Origin: Microbacterium sp. p3-SID336
GTDB lineage: Bacteria; Actinomycetota; Actinomycetes; Actinomycetales; Microbacteriaceae
Direction: 5' to 3'
Length of the DNA: 10,573 bases
NCBI RefSeq assembly: GCF_025143365.1
Contig: NZ_JALXPE010000091.1
Span: 1-10,573 of the forward strand
Shown one piece after another: positions 1-6,960 of this stretch (the stretch's first letter is position 1; every line of letters begins with the position of its first letter). Below the pieces are notes generated by a model that saw only the letters and a list, made by a program, of their open reading frames with translations, did no database searches and was not told the DNA's origin. The position numbers were made by a program, and so were the translations under genes.

Positions 1-8
1 ATGTCAGG

Positions 9-926
9 TCAGACGAGGTCGTTGTCCGTCAGCCACTGCTTGGCGATCTCCTCCGCCGACTTCTTGTCGACCGTGCTCTGCACGTTGAGGCCGACGAGCT
101 CCTCGGCGGTCAGCTTGGCGCTGATCTCGTTGATCACGTCGGCGATCTCGTCGGCCACGTCGCTGGAGGCGATGGGGACCACGTTGGACGCCAGGATGAT
201 GTTCTCCGGGTCCTCCAGCGCCACGATCTCCTCGGTCTGGAAGGCCGGGTCGGCCGAGTAGATGTCGGCCACCTGGATCTCGCCCGCCAGCAGCGACTCG
301 AGCGTGGTCGGGCCGGTCGCGGAGAACCCGAGGTCGACGCCGTACACCTCCTTCGCCGCCGCCGGACCGTAGGGGCGCTGCTCGAACTCGGGCGCCGCGC
401 CGATCGTGACCGGGGTGGTCACGTTCGCGAGGTCGGCGATCGTGGTGAGGTCGTTCTCCTCCGCGAAGCTCTTCAGCACCGTATAGGTGTCCTGGTCGGA
501 CGCCTCGGCGTAGTCGAGCGCGGTGAGGCCGTCGGGCAACGCGTCCTGAAGGGCGGCGTAGACGTCTTCCGGGCTGGTGGCGGTCGCGTCCTTGTCGAGG
601 TACTCGAGCAGGTTGCCCGTGTACTCCGGGAACAGGTCGATCGCGCCCGACTCCACATCGGGCATGTACGCGTCGCGCTGCCCGATGCTGAACTGCTCCT
701 CGACGTCGAAGCCGGCCGCGGTCAGCGCCTGGGAGTAGATCTCGGCGATGATCTCGTTGGAGTAGTACGCCTGCGAGCCGATGACGATGGTGTCGCCACC
801 GCCGGAGCCGGACTCCTCGGTCGGCGTGTCGAGCGGGTTGCTGCTGGTGCAGCCGGCGAGGACCAGCGCGGTGGCGACCGCGGCGGCGCCGGCGAGGGCG
901 AAGCGTGAGGTGCGTGCGGTGAACAT
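9..926 (-). CDS. OpuC/YehZ-type ABC transporter substrate-binding lipoprotein
   Basis: This is the extracellular solute-binding component of an osmoprotectant or quaternary-amine importer (glycine betaine, choline, carnitine family). It has 305 residues. A basic N-terminus and hydrophobic segment end in the lipobox LAGC (23-26), so Cys26 should be lipidated and the protein anchored to the outer face of the membrane. A Gly/Ser/Glu-rich linker (about 27-45) precedes the OpuAC-like domain, which opens with IVIGSQAYYSNEIIAEIY (47-64) and carries the family hallmark LFPEYTGN (98-105). The ATG at 926 is preceded by an AGAGGAAG ribosome site, and 45 bases separate it from the upstream permease stop. 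It is the last gene of the transporter operon. The family assignment is firm, but the ligand cannot be read from the sequence; EgtU-type ergothioneine transporters are less likely because there the binding domain is fused to the permease. Confidence 0.93.
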   Translation of the reverse strand: MFTARTSRFALAGAAAVATALVLAGCTSSNPLDTPTEESGSGGGDTIVIGSQAYYSNEIIAEIYSQALTAAGFDVEEQFSIGQRDAYMPDVESGAIDLFPEYTGNLLEYLDKDATATSPEDVYAALQDALPDGLTALDYAEASDQDTYTVLKSFAEENDLTTIADLANVTTPVTIGAAPEFEQRPYGPAAAKEVYGVDLGFSATGPTTLESLLAGEIQVADIYSADPAFQTEEIVALEDPENIILASNVVPIASSDVADEIADVINEISAKLTAEELVGLNVQSTVDKKSAEEIAKQWLTDNDLV

Positions 927-971
927 GGGACTTCCTCTTCTCTGGGGCGTACGGATGCTGTGGATGTGAGG

Positions 972-1697
972 TCAGGCGGGGGCGGGTGCCGGTGCGGAGG
1001 CTGCGGCGCGGGCCCGTCGCCTCTGGGGCCGGGAACGGACACCCTGCGGGACGGCGGCGTGCTGGGCGAGCGCGAGCAGAAGGTCGACCAGCAGCGCGAG
1101 CACGGCGACGAGGATCGCGCCGCCGAGCACCTGGTCGAAGCGGCGCAGCGGGATGCCCTGGATGATCGGCCACCCCAGCCCGCCGAGGTTCACGTAGGCG
1201 GCGATCGTGACCGTGGCGATCACCTGCAGCAGTGCCGAGCGGAGGCCGCCGACGAGCAGGGAGAGGCCGAGCGGCACCTCGACCTTCCAGAACACCTGCC
1301 ACTCGGTCATGCCCATGGCCCTGGCCGCGTCGAGCACGCGGCGATCGATCGCCTCGAGGCCGGTGTAGGCACCTGCCAGCAGTGAGGGGATGGCGAGCAG
1401 CACGAACGTGATGATCGCGGCGAGCGGGGTGCGCAGCACGCCGAGGAGCAGCACCAGCAGCACCATGAGGCCGAACGACGGGATCGCGCGCGCGGCTCCG
1501 GAGACGGCGACCGCGATCTCCCTGCCCCGGCCGGTGTGCCCGATGAGCCACCCGAGCGGCACGGCGATCACGGCGGCGATGACGACCGAGACGACCGTAT
1601 AGAAGATGTGCTGGCCGAACAGCACGGGGAGGGCGTACGGTCCCACCCACCGGTCGGGCGAGAACAGCCAGGCGAAGGCCTCGGCAAAGAGGTTCAT
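972..1697 (-). CDS. OpuC-type ABC transporter permease (second of two)
   Basis: This 241-residue inner-membrane subunit forms the translocation pore with the adjacent permease. Hydrophobic segments lie at about 31-53, 73-90, 92-112, 142-165 and 190-212. The cytoplasmic EAA loop that docks onto the ATPase is visible at about 119-143 (DAARAMGMTEWQVFWKVEVP). The ATG at 1697 gives the family-typical N-terminus MNLFAEAFAW and overlaps the stop of the preceding permease by 4 bases (ATGA), so translation is probably coupled. The C-terminal 25 residues are a basic stretch followed by a low-complexity Ala/Pro tail ending in repeated AP, which is probably not part of the folded domain. Open frame continues upstream of the chosen start, but that part is read out of frame with the neighbouring permease and is not coding. 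Confidence 0.92.
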   Translation of the reverse strand: MNLFAEAFAWLFSPDRWVGPYALPVLFGQHIFYTVVSVVIAAVIAVPLGWLIGHTGRGREIAVAVSGAARAIPSFGLMVLLVLLLGVLRTPLAAIITFVLLAIPSLLAGAYTGLEAIDRRVLDAARAMGMTEWQVFWKVEVPLGLSLLVGGLRSALLQVIATVTIAAYVNLGGLGWPIIQGIPLRRFDQVLGGAILVAVLALLVDLLLALAQHAAVPQGVRSRPQRRRARAAASAPAPAPA

Positions 1698-2386
1698 GCG
1701 GCCGATCCCATCGCCGCGGTGCGACCGACGGCCGCCTTCGTCGCCGTCTTCGAGACGGCGCGGGTCCACGGCATCAGCGCCCGGCCCGCGAGCAGCAGCA
1801 GGAGGTCGACGACGAGGGCGATCACGACGACGGCGACCACGCCAGCGAACACCTCCTCGATGATGCGGCGCTGCAGCCCGTCGGTGAAGAGGTAGCCCAG
1901 GTTGCGCACACCGATCAGGATGCCCACCGTGGCGAGCGAGATGGTGCTCACGGCGGTGACCCGGAGTCCTGCGAGGATCACGGGCCCGGCGAGCGGGAAC
2001 TCCACCGCCCAGAACCGACGGAACGGGGCGAAGCCGGTGGCCGTGGCCGCCTGGCGCACATCGTCGTCGACCGAGTCGAGTCCGTCGGCGACCGCGCGCA
2101 CGAGGATCGCGACCGCGTAGATGGTCAGCGCGATCACCAGGTTCGGCTCGCTGATGGCCGAGTACCCGAGCACCGCCGGGAGCAGGATCAGCAGCGCGAG
2201 CGAGGGGATCGTGTAGAGCAGCCCGGTGAGCGCGATGATCGGGCCGCGCACCAGGCGGTACCGCCACGCCACCCACCCCAGCGGCAGAGACAGCACGAAG
2301 CCGAGCACGATCGGCACGACGCTCTGCCGCAGGTGCGCCACGGTGAGGTCGAGAATCAGCCCGAGGTTGTCGACGACCCAGTTCAC
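1694..2386 (-). CDS. OpuC-type ABC transporter permease (first of two)
   Basis: This is a 230-residue integral-membrane permease of the BPD_transp_1 type, paired with the downstream permease. Hydrophobic segments fall at about 22-42, 50-74, 80-98, 133-160 and 178-202. The EAA motif is at about 111-132 (RQAATATGFAPFRRFWAVEF). The start is a GTG at 2386 that overlaps the ATPase stop by 4 bases (GTGA), and no in-frame start closer to the family N-terminus was found. The stop overlaps the next permease start by 4 bases. This tight packing supports one transcript and stoichiometric translation of ATPase, permease and permease. The C-terminal 25 residues are an Ala/Lys/Thr-rich extension. The role is transport of a small osmoprotectant-like solute; the substrate is not determined. 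Confidence 0.92.
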   Translation of the reverse strand: MNWVVDNLGLILDLTVAHLRQSVVPIVLGFVLSLPLGWVAWRYRLVRGPIIALTGLLYTIPSLALLILLPAVLGYSAISEPNLVIALTIYAVAILVRAVADGLDSVDDDVRQAATATGFAPFRRFWAVEFPLAGPVILAGLRVTAVSTISLATVGILIGVRNLGYLFTDGLQRRIIEEVFAGVVAVVVIALVVDLLLLLAGRALMPWTRAVSKTATKAAVGRTAAMGSAA

Positions 2387-3243
2387 GGGGCCGCCTTCGC
2401 CGTGCTGTCTTCGCCCATAGGGGCCTCCGGCGCATCCACGATCGCTCCCTGCGTGCGCCCTTCGGAGTCGACGACGACCGTGCCCCGCGGCGTGTGCTTG
2501 AGGTGCAGGGCCCTGCGCCCGCGGTCGGCGCCGATGAACGCCGACACGAACTCGTCCGCGGGGTTCTCGATGATCTCGCTCGGGCTGCCCACCTGGACCA
2601 CCCGCGCCCCCTTATCGAGGATCACGACCTGATCGCCCAGCAGGAACGCCTCGTCGATGTCGTGCGTGACGAACACGACGGTCTTGTCGAGCTCGTGCTG
2701 CAATCGCAGGGTCTCCTGCTGGAGGTCGGCGCGCACGATGGGGTCGACGGCGCCGAAGGGCTCGTCCATCAGCAGGATGTTCGGGTCGGCGGCGAGCCCG
2801 CGCGCCACGCCGACGCGCTGCTGCTGACCCCCGGAGAGCTGGCTCGGGTAACGGTCCGCCAGCGCCTGGTCGAGACCGACTGTGGTGAGCAGCTCCCTGG
2901 CGCGCTCATGCGCCGCCGCCCTCTTCACGCCGTTGAGCCGCAGCACCGTGGCGACGTTGTCGATCACCGTGAAGTGCGGCATCAGCCCGGAGTTCTGCAT
3001 GACGTAGCCGATGCGGCGGCGGAGCGCGACCGGGTCTCCGGTCAGCACGCTCTCCCCGTCGATCTCGACGTCGCCCGAGGTGGGCTCGACCATGCGGTTG
3101 ATCATGCGCAGCAGCGTGGTCTTGCCGCAGCCGGACGACCCCACGAACACGGTGGTCTTGCGCGAGGGCAGCACCAGGCTGAAGTCGTCGACCGCGAGGG
3201 TGCCGTCGGGGAAGCGCTTGGTGACGTTGCGGAACTCGATCAT
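2383..3243 (-). CDS. OpuC/ProV-type ABC transporter ATP-binding protein
   Basis: This is the cytoplasmic ATPase that drives the osmoprotectant-type importer (286 residues). Visible motifs are Walker A GSSGCGKT (35-42), the Q-loop around Gln83, signature LSGGQQQR (136-143), Walker B ILLMDEP (156-162) with D-loop AVD (165-167), and the H-loop VTHD (192-195). The ATG at 3243 gives the expected MIEFRNVTKRF start and follows a GGAGAG ribosome site; about 70 extra upstream codons remain open but run through DUF427 sequence and are rejected. Classical OpuCA/ProV proteins are near 380-400 residues because of two C-terminal CBS domains. Here the chain ends about 50 residues after the ATPase core in an acidic, Ala-rich tail, so the CBS pair is absent. 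It is the first gene of the 4-base-overlap chain. Confidence 0.95.
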   Translation of the reverse strand: MIEFRNVTKRFPDGTLAVDDFSLVLPSRKTTVFVGSSGCGKTTLLRMINRMVEPTSGDVEIDGESVLTGDPVALRRRIGYVMQNSGLMPHFTVIDNVATVLRLNGVKRAAAHERARELLTTVGLDQALADRYPSQLSGGQQQRVGVARGLAADPNILLMDEPFGAVDPIVRADLQQETLRLQHELDKTVVFVTHDIDEAFLLGDQVVILDKGARVVQVGSPSEIIENPADEFVSAFIGADRGRRALHLKHTPRGTVVVDSEGRTQGAIVDAPEAPMGEDSTAKAAP

Positions 3244-3284
3244 GCGGGTCTCTCCGTCGGTCGGACGATGCGGGCGCGGGCGAC

Positions 3285-3587
3285 TCAGGCGGAGACGTCG
3301 ACGCCGGGGGCGAAGGCGACGTAGCCGGAGAAGTCCTTGCCGACGCGATCGAACGCCGACGGGTACGGGTGCGGGTAGGACCAGGCGAGGTCCTTGTGGA
3401 GTTCGCCGCCGGCCTGCACCGAGTAGTACTGGCACTCGCCCTTCCACGGACACGTGTACGGGGTGGGGCTCTCGACGAGCGCGTCCGGCGCCACCGACGC
3501 CGGCGGGAAGTACCAGTTGCCCTCGATGCGGATGAGGTCGCTCTCGTCGGCCTCGGCGATGACGGTTCCTGCGAGTACAGCCTTCAT
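3285..3587 (-). CDS. DUF427 domain protein
   Basis: This small 100-residue cytoplasmic protein matches the DUF427 family (named NTP_transf_9 in Pfam, although I know of no firm activity). The family features visible are the MKAVLAGTVIAE opening, NWYFPP (24-29), the CPWKGECQYY segment (46-55) with two cysteines, and the AWSYPHPYP segment (68-76). The ATG at 3587 sits 5 bases behind a strong AGGAGG ribosome site. The gene has no signal peptide or membrane segment. It ends 41 bases before the ABC ATPase start with no obvious terminator between them, so it may head the transporter transcript. The family is recognised with confidence; the function is unknown and the operon link is inference from spacing. 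Confidence 0.88.
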   Translation of the reverse strand: MKAVLAGTVIAEADESDLIRIEGNWYFPPASVAPDALVESPTPYTCPWKGECQYYSVQAGGELHKDLAWSYPHPYPSAFDRVGKDFSGYVAFAPGVDVSA

Positions 3588-3616
3588 GGTCCTGCCTCCT
3601 CGGATGTGGGTTCGAG

Positions 3617-3623
3617 CGTATAA
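3617..3623 (-). promoter_or_regulatory. Possible -10 element for DUF427 and the ABC operon
   Basis: On the minus strand this AT-rich patch reads TTATACG in otherwise GC-rich sequence, about 30 bases upstream of the DUF427 ATG. That would give a short leader containing the AGGAGG ribosome site. No good -35 lies 16-19 bases upstream, so this is a weak call resting on the -10 likeness and position only. Confidence 0.3.
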
Positions 3624-3701
3624 GACGGGTACGACATCGCCGCGGGCCTTGCGGACGTTGTCGTCAATATGGGAAACAATCCTGACCCTGTTCGACACCG
3701 C

Positions 3702-3720
3702 GTCGCGATCGGATTGCGAC
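3702..3720. terminator. Hairpin abutting the disulfide-reductase stop codon
   Basis: An imperfect inverted repeat with 8-base arms and a 3-base loop (GTCGCGAT CGG ATTGCGAC on the plus strand) ends at the base next to the stop codon of the 3721-5157 gene. On the minus-strand transcript one position is an A-C mismatch, leaving 5 outer and 2 inner pairs. No U-tract follows, so intrinsic termination is uncertain. Confidence 0.3.
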
Positions 3721-5157
3721 TCAGGCCGAGTCTCGCCCGTAGCCCTCCAGGAGCCGCAGCCAGATCTCGCTGATGGTGGGGTAGGACGGCACCGCGTGCC
3801 AGAGCCGGGCGATCGGGATCTCGCCCACGATCGCGATCGTGGCAGCCTGCACGAGCTCGGCGACCTCGGGGCCGACGAACGTCGCACCGATCACGACGTC
3901 GCGGTCGGTGTCGATCACGAGCCGCGCCTGCCCGGCGAAGCCGTCCTCGTACAGACTGGCCCCTGCCACCCCTCCGAGGTCGTAGTCGACCACCTGCACG
4001 GGCGTACCGGCCTCGCGCGCCGCCGCCTCGGTGAGCCCGACCGAGCCGACCTCGGGGATGGAGAAGGTCACCTGCGGCACGGCGGCCTGGTCGGCCGTGG
4101 CCACGTGACGGCCCCACGGCGCATCGTCGATCTCCGCGCCCTTCGCCCGCGCCGCGATCACGTCTCCCGCCGCACGCGCCTGGTACTTGCCCTGGTGCGT
4201 CAGCAGCACGCGGCCGTTCACGTCGCCGACCGCATACAGCCAGTCGTGTCCGGGGACGCGCAGCGTGTCGTCCGTCTCGATCCACCGCCCCGGCTCCAGC
4301 CCGACCACGTCGAGGCCGATGTCCGCGCTGCGCGGGGAGCGACCGGTCGCGACGAGCACCTCGGCAGCCGTGACCTCCTCGCCGCCGTCCAGCGTGACGG
4401 TGACACCGCCCTCGTCGCGGCGCACGGAGGTCGTGCCGGTGTCGGTGCGCACATCCACCCCGAGCTCGCGCAGCCCGGCGGCCACGCGCTCGCCCGCGAA
4501 CGGCTCCATGCCTCCCAGCAGCCCACTGCGGGCGAGCAGCGTCACGGTCGAGCCGAGCGCGGCGTACGCGGTGGCCATTTCGACCGCGACGACGCCGCCG
4601 CCGATCACGACCAGGCTCTCCGGCAGCTCCTCGGCGCTGGTGGCCTCGCGGCTGGTCCACGGCGAGGACTCACGCAGACCCTCGATCGGCGGGATCACGG
4701 CATCCGATCCGGTGCTGATCGCGACCGCGTGTCGTGCGCGCAGCACGCGGGTGCCCCCGTCGGCATCCGTGACGGTCACCTCGCGCTCGCCCGTGAGCCG
4801 TCCGTGGCCGCGGGCCAGGTCGATGCCGGCGCCCTGAAGCCACTGGACCTGTCCGTCGTCCGACCAGTTGCTGGTGAAGGAGTCGCGGCGCTCGAACACG
4901 GCACGCACGTCGAGGGTGCCGGTCACGGCCTCGGCTGCTCCTGCGACGTGCTGGGCGGCGCGGAGCGCCTGTGCCGAGCGGAGCAGTGCCTTCGAGGGCA
5001 TGCAGGCCCAGTAGGAGCACTCCCCGCCGACCAGCTCGCTCTCGACGATGACGGCGGTGAGCCCGCCCTGCACGGCACGATCGGCCACGTTCTCGCCGAC
5101 CGGACCCGCGCCCAGCACGATCAGGTCGTATTCGTCCGTTGTCTTCTCGGCAGTCAT
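3721..5157 (-). CDS. Class I pyridine nucleotide-disulfide oxidoreductase (Lpd/MerA-like)
   Basis: This is a 478-residue FAD- and NAD(P)-dependent reductase of the dihydrolipoamide dehydrogenase, glutathione reductase and mercuric reductase superfamily. The FAD Rossmann motif GAGPVG is at 16-21. The redox-active pair is CSYWAC (Cys47/Cys52) followed by MPSK, in place of the usual CLNVGC. The NAD(P)-binding motif is GGGVVAVE (186-193), the second FAD motif is YAVGDV (308-313), and a C-terminal dimerisation domain follows from about 360. The active-site base region reads SYPTISE (458-464), with Tyr459 where Lpd has His and Glu464 retained. The ATG at 5157 follows GGAGAG and gives the family start; a further 28 upstream codons have no Rossmann-fold role. 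The neighbours show no 2-oxoacid dehydrogenase genes, so the substrate is unknown and the gene should not be named lpd. Confidence 0.9.
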   Translation of the reverse strand: MTAEKTTDEYDLIVLGAGPVGENVADRAVQGGLTAVIVESELVGGECSYWACMPSKALLRSAQALRAAQHVAGAAEAVTGTLDVRAVFERRDSFTSNWSDDGQVQWLQGAGIDLARGHGRLTGEREVTVTDADGGTRVLRARHAVAISTGSDAVIPPIEGLRESSPWTSREATSAEELPESLVVIGGGVVAVEMATAYAALGSTVTLLARSGLLGGMEPFAGERVAAGLRELGVDVRTDTGTTSVRRDEGGVTVTLDGGEEVTAAEVLVATGRSPRSADIGLDVVGLEPGRWIETDDTLRVPGHDWLYAVGDVNGRVLLTHQGKYQARAAGDVIAARAKGAEIDDAPWGRHVATADQAAVPQVTFSIPEVGSVGLTEAAAREAGTPVQVVDYDLGGVAGASLYEDGFAGQARLVIDTDRDVVIGATFVGPEVAELVQAATIAIVGEIPIARLWHAVPSYPTISEIWLRLLEGYGRDSA

Positions 5158-5190
5158 GGGTCGTCTCTCTCCGTCGACCGCGTCGCGCTG

Positions 5191-5244
5191 CCCGCGTCGG
5201 TCGCGGAGCCCGCGTCGGTCGGCACGGTCAGTCTTGCTCAAGAC
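5191..5244. repeat. Short direct repeat and small palindrome in the reductase-bioY gap
   Basis: The 132-base gap between the reductase start and the bioY stop holds a 13-base direct repeat, CCCGCGTCGGTCG, at 5191-5203 and 5209-5221 (period 18). It also holds a perfect inverted repeat, GTCTTG CT CAAGAC, at 5231-5244. No convincing -10/-35 pair for the reductase was found in the gap. The two-base loop makes the palindrome a poor terminator, so a protein site is equally possible. Confidence 0.5.
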
Positions 5245-5289
5245 GAACGTCGAGTCACGGGTGAGTTGTTCCCGCCACGCCGATTCCGG

Positions 5290-5871
5290 TCAGGCCGGCA
5301 CCGGCTCCTGCCTGGTCGGGCGATCGGCGAACGCCCGCGGATACGCGCGGCGGAGCGCCACGACGACCAGTGTGGCGGCCGTCACCTTGATGAGGTCGCC
5401 GGGGAGGAACGCGAGGGTGGACAGGGCCGTCAGGTCGAGCGGCACTCCCGTGACCAGGGCCTGCACCGGGATGCCGAACGCGTAGACGACCAGCACGCCG
5501 CCGACGAGGGCGGCGAGCGCGGCCCGCCACCAGGTCGGACGACCGGTGCGCATGATCAGGCCGATCACGATCACGCCCGCGACCCAGCCCAGCAGGTATC
5601 CCGCCGTGGGGCCGACGAAGACGCCGAGGCCGCCGCGACCGCCCGCGAGCACCGGCAGCCCGACGGCGGCGAGCACGAGCACGAGCAGGATCGACCACGG
5701 GGCGATGCGGGGTCCGAGCACGAGGCCGGCGAGCATCACGCCGAGCGTCTGCGCCGTGATGGGCACGCCGCCGGGGAGCGGGACGACGACCGTGCCGAGC
5801 ACGATGACGAGGGCGGCGAACACGGCCACCCGGCCGAGGGTGGCGCTGGTGTCGCGAGGGGTGGAGGTCAT
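5290..5871 (-). CDS. bioY: BioY family biotin ECF transporter S component
   Basis: This 193-residue integral-membrane protein captures biotin as the S component of an energy-coupling-factor transporter. The BioY signature is clear: PLPGGVPITAQTLGVMLAG (31-49), then LPVLAGGRGGLGVFVGPTAGYLLG (72-95), and near the C-terminus FLPGDLIK (155-162). About six hydrophobic segments are present (roughly 13-31, 40-52, 58-75, 88-107, 117-145, 163-174). The ATG at 5871 is preceded by an AGGAAGGA ribosome site at 6 bases. There are no bioM or bioN (ATPase and T component) genes beside it, so it must use ECF subunits encoded elsewhere or act alone, as some BioY proteins are reported to do. It has its own promoter and a BioQ-like double operator directly upstream, supporting biotin-responsive control. 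Confidence 0.95.
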   Translation of the reverse strand: MTSTPRDTSATLGRVAVFAALVIVLGTVVVPLPGGVPITAQTLGVMLAGLVLGPRIAPWSILLVLVLAAVGLPVLAGGRGGLGVFVGPTAGYLLGWVAGVIVIGLIMRTGRPTWWRAALAALVGGVLVVYAFGIPVQALVTGVPLDLTALSTLAFLPGDLIKVTAATLVVVALRRAYPRAFADRPTRQEPVPA

Positions 5872-5884
5872 CGGGCATCCTTCC

Positions 5885-5912
5885 TGAACGGTGTTCACCT
5901 GAACACCGTTCA
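5885..5912. promoter_or_regulatory. Double BioQ-type operator upstream of bioY
   Basis: Two 13-base sites lie head to tail: TGAACGGTGTTCA at 5885-5897 and TGAACACCGTTCA at 5900-5912, with centres 15 bases apart. Each is TGAAC-N3-GTTCA, and each is the exact reverse complement of the other, so the 28 bases form one perfect palindrome with 12-base arms. They resemble the TGAAC-N3-GTTAC consensus I recall for BioQ, the TetR-family biotin repressor of actinobacteria. The sites cover the predicted start of transcription and end against the bioY ribosome site, a position suited to repression. The bioQ gene itself is not in the window. Confidence 0.8.
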
Positions 5913-5914
5913 AC

Positions 5915-5944
5915 AGAGTAGGGAATGCGACGGCCCGCGCGCAA
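5915..5944 (-). promoter_or_regulatory. Predicted bioY promoter
   Basis: On the minus strand a TTGCGC element (5939-5944) and a TACTCT element (5915-5920) are separated by 18 bases. Initiation about 7 bases downstream would fall near 5908, inside the BioQ-like sites. The overlap of operator and start site supports both calls, but the elements are only moderate matches. Confidence 0.5.
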
Positions 5945-5964
5945 TTCCCCCAGCTCCCGGTCGC

Positions 5965-6960
5965 TCAGTCCGACGGGATCAGCACGACCTTCCCCCGCTG
6001 CCGCCGCTCCGCGATCGCATCGTGCGCCGCAGCGGCGTCCGCCAGCGGATGCTCGTGCACCGGCGGAGCGACCCGCCCTTCCGCCACCGCGGCCACGGCG
6101 CGACTCTCCAGCGCACGCAGATCGACCCTCCGCCCGAGCGGCACGGTCACCGTCAGCGCCCGCTGCAGGAGGTCAGCGGTGTCGACCTGCAGCGCCGTGC
6201 CGCTCGACCAGCCGATGATGACGACCCGCGCCCCCCGGTCGAGCGTCTCCAGCGCCGCGCGCCCCGTCGCCCCGCCGACGCCGTCGACGAGCAGGGTCGG
6301 CCGACGCTCACCCAGCCATGCGCCCATCCGCTCCGGCCACGCGTCGTCCGTCGCGTCGAGCGCGAGGAAGCGCACGCGCGCACCGTCGAGGTGCCGGGGC
6401 AGCGCTTCCACCACGTCGCGCTTGGCCTCACCCCCGTACAGGGCGACCACGGTCGCGCCGGCGGCAAGCGCCAGCTGGGCGACCTGGCTGCCGAGCCCGC
6501 CCGAGGCACCGGGGATCACGACCACGTCCTCCGCGACGACCAGTGCGACGTCCCACACCAGTTGCGCCGTGCGCCCTGTGCCGATCGCGGCGACCGCGGC
6601 GGGGAACGCGACCGTGTCCTCGATGCGATGCAGGGCGCTCGCCGCCGCCAGGGCGTACTCGGCGTAGCCGCCGCTGCGGAATCCGACGTGCGCGACCACG
6701 CGGGCGCCGCGCCACCCGTCGTCCGTCTCCGGCCCCACGGCATCGACCACACCCGCCACCTCGCGGCCCGGCGTCATCGGCAGCGTCGGGCGCGGCATCG
6801 AGGGCGGGGCGTCGTCCTGGCGGATGTGCAGGTCGACCGCGTGCACACCGGCCGCCGCGACACGGATCCGCACCTCGCCGGGCCCGGGCTCGGGAAGCGG
6901 AACGTCTTCGATGCGCAGCACGTCGGAATCGCCGAACTCGCGCTGCACGATCGCCTTCAT
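5965..6960 (-). CDS. Zinc-independent MDR / quinone oxidoreductase-like enzyme
   Basis: This is a 331-residue medium-chain dehydrogenase/reductase of the NADPH:quinone oxidoreductase (zeta-crystallin) branch, predicted cytoplasmic. The GroES-like N-terminal domain begins MKAIVQREFGDSDVLRIEDVP and contains TPGREVAGVV (63-72). The nucleotide-binding domain carries GASGGLGS (151-158), the quinone-reductase version of the Rossmann motif, and the chain ends GKVVLIPSD as expected. The whole protein has no cysteine, so the catalytic and structural zinc sites of alcohol dehydrogenases are absent. The ATG at 6960 has a GAGGGAG ribosome site and overlaps the end of a 33-codon ORF by ATGA. A MerR-type promoter lies about 100 bases upstream, implying induction by redox-cycling or electrophilic compounds. 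The substrate (quinone, enone or other) is not determined. Confidence 0.92.
   Translation of the reverse strand: MKAIVQREFGDSDVLRIEDVPLPEPGPGEVRIRVAAAGVHAVDLHIRQDDAPPSMPRPTLPMTPGREVAGVVDAVGPETDDGWRGARVVAHVGFRSGGYAEYALAAASALHRIEDTVAFPAAVAAIGTGRTAQLVWDVALVVAEDVVVIPGASGGLGSQVAQLALAAGATVVALYGGEAKRDVVEALPRHLDGARVRFLALDATDDAWPERMGAWLGERRPTLLVDGVGGATGRAALETLDRGARVVIIGWSSGTALQVDTADLLQRALTVTVPLGRRVDLRALESRAVAAVAEGRVAPPVHEHPLADAAAAHDAIAERRQRGKVVLIPSD

Noticed and set aside
972..2435. A single 487-codon permease reading
   Set aside because: Only the part from the ATG at 1697 downstream shows permease features. The upstream part is an out-of-frame reading of the other permease, so it is not a fusion.
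5293..5306. GCCGG-CA-CCGGC hairpin at the bioY 3-prime end as a terminator
   Set aside because: The loop is only two bases, it lies within the last codons, and no T-run follows; such GC palindromes are frequent by chance here.
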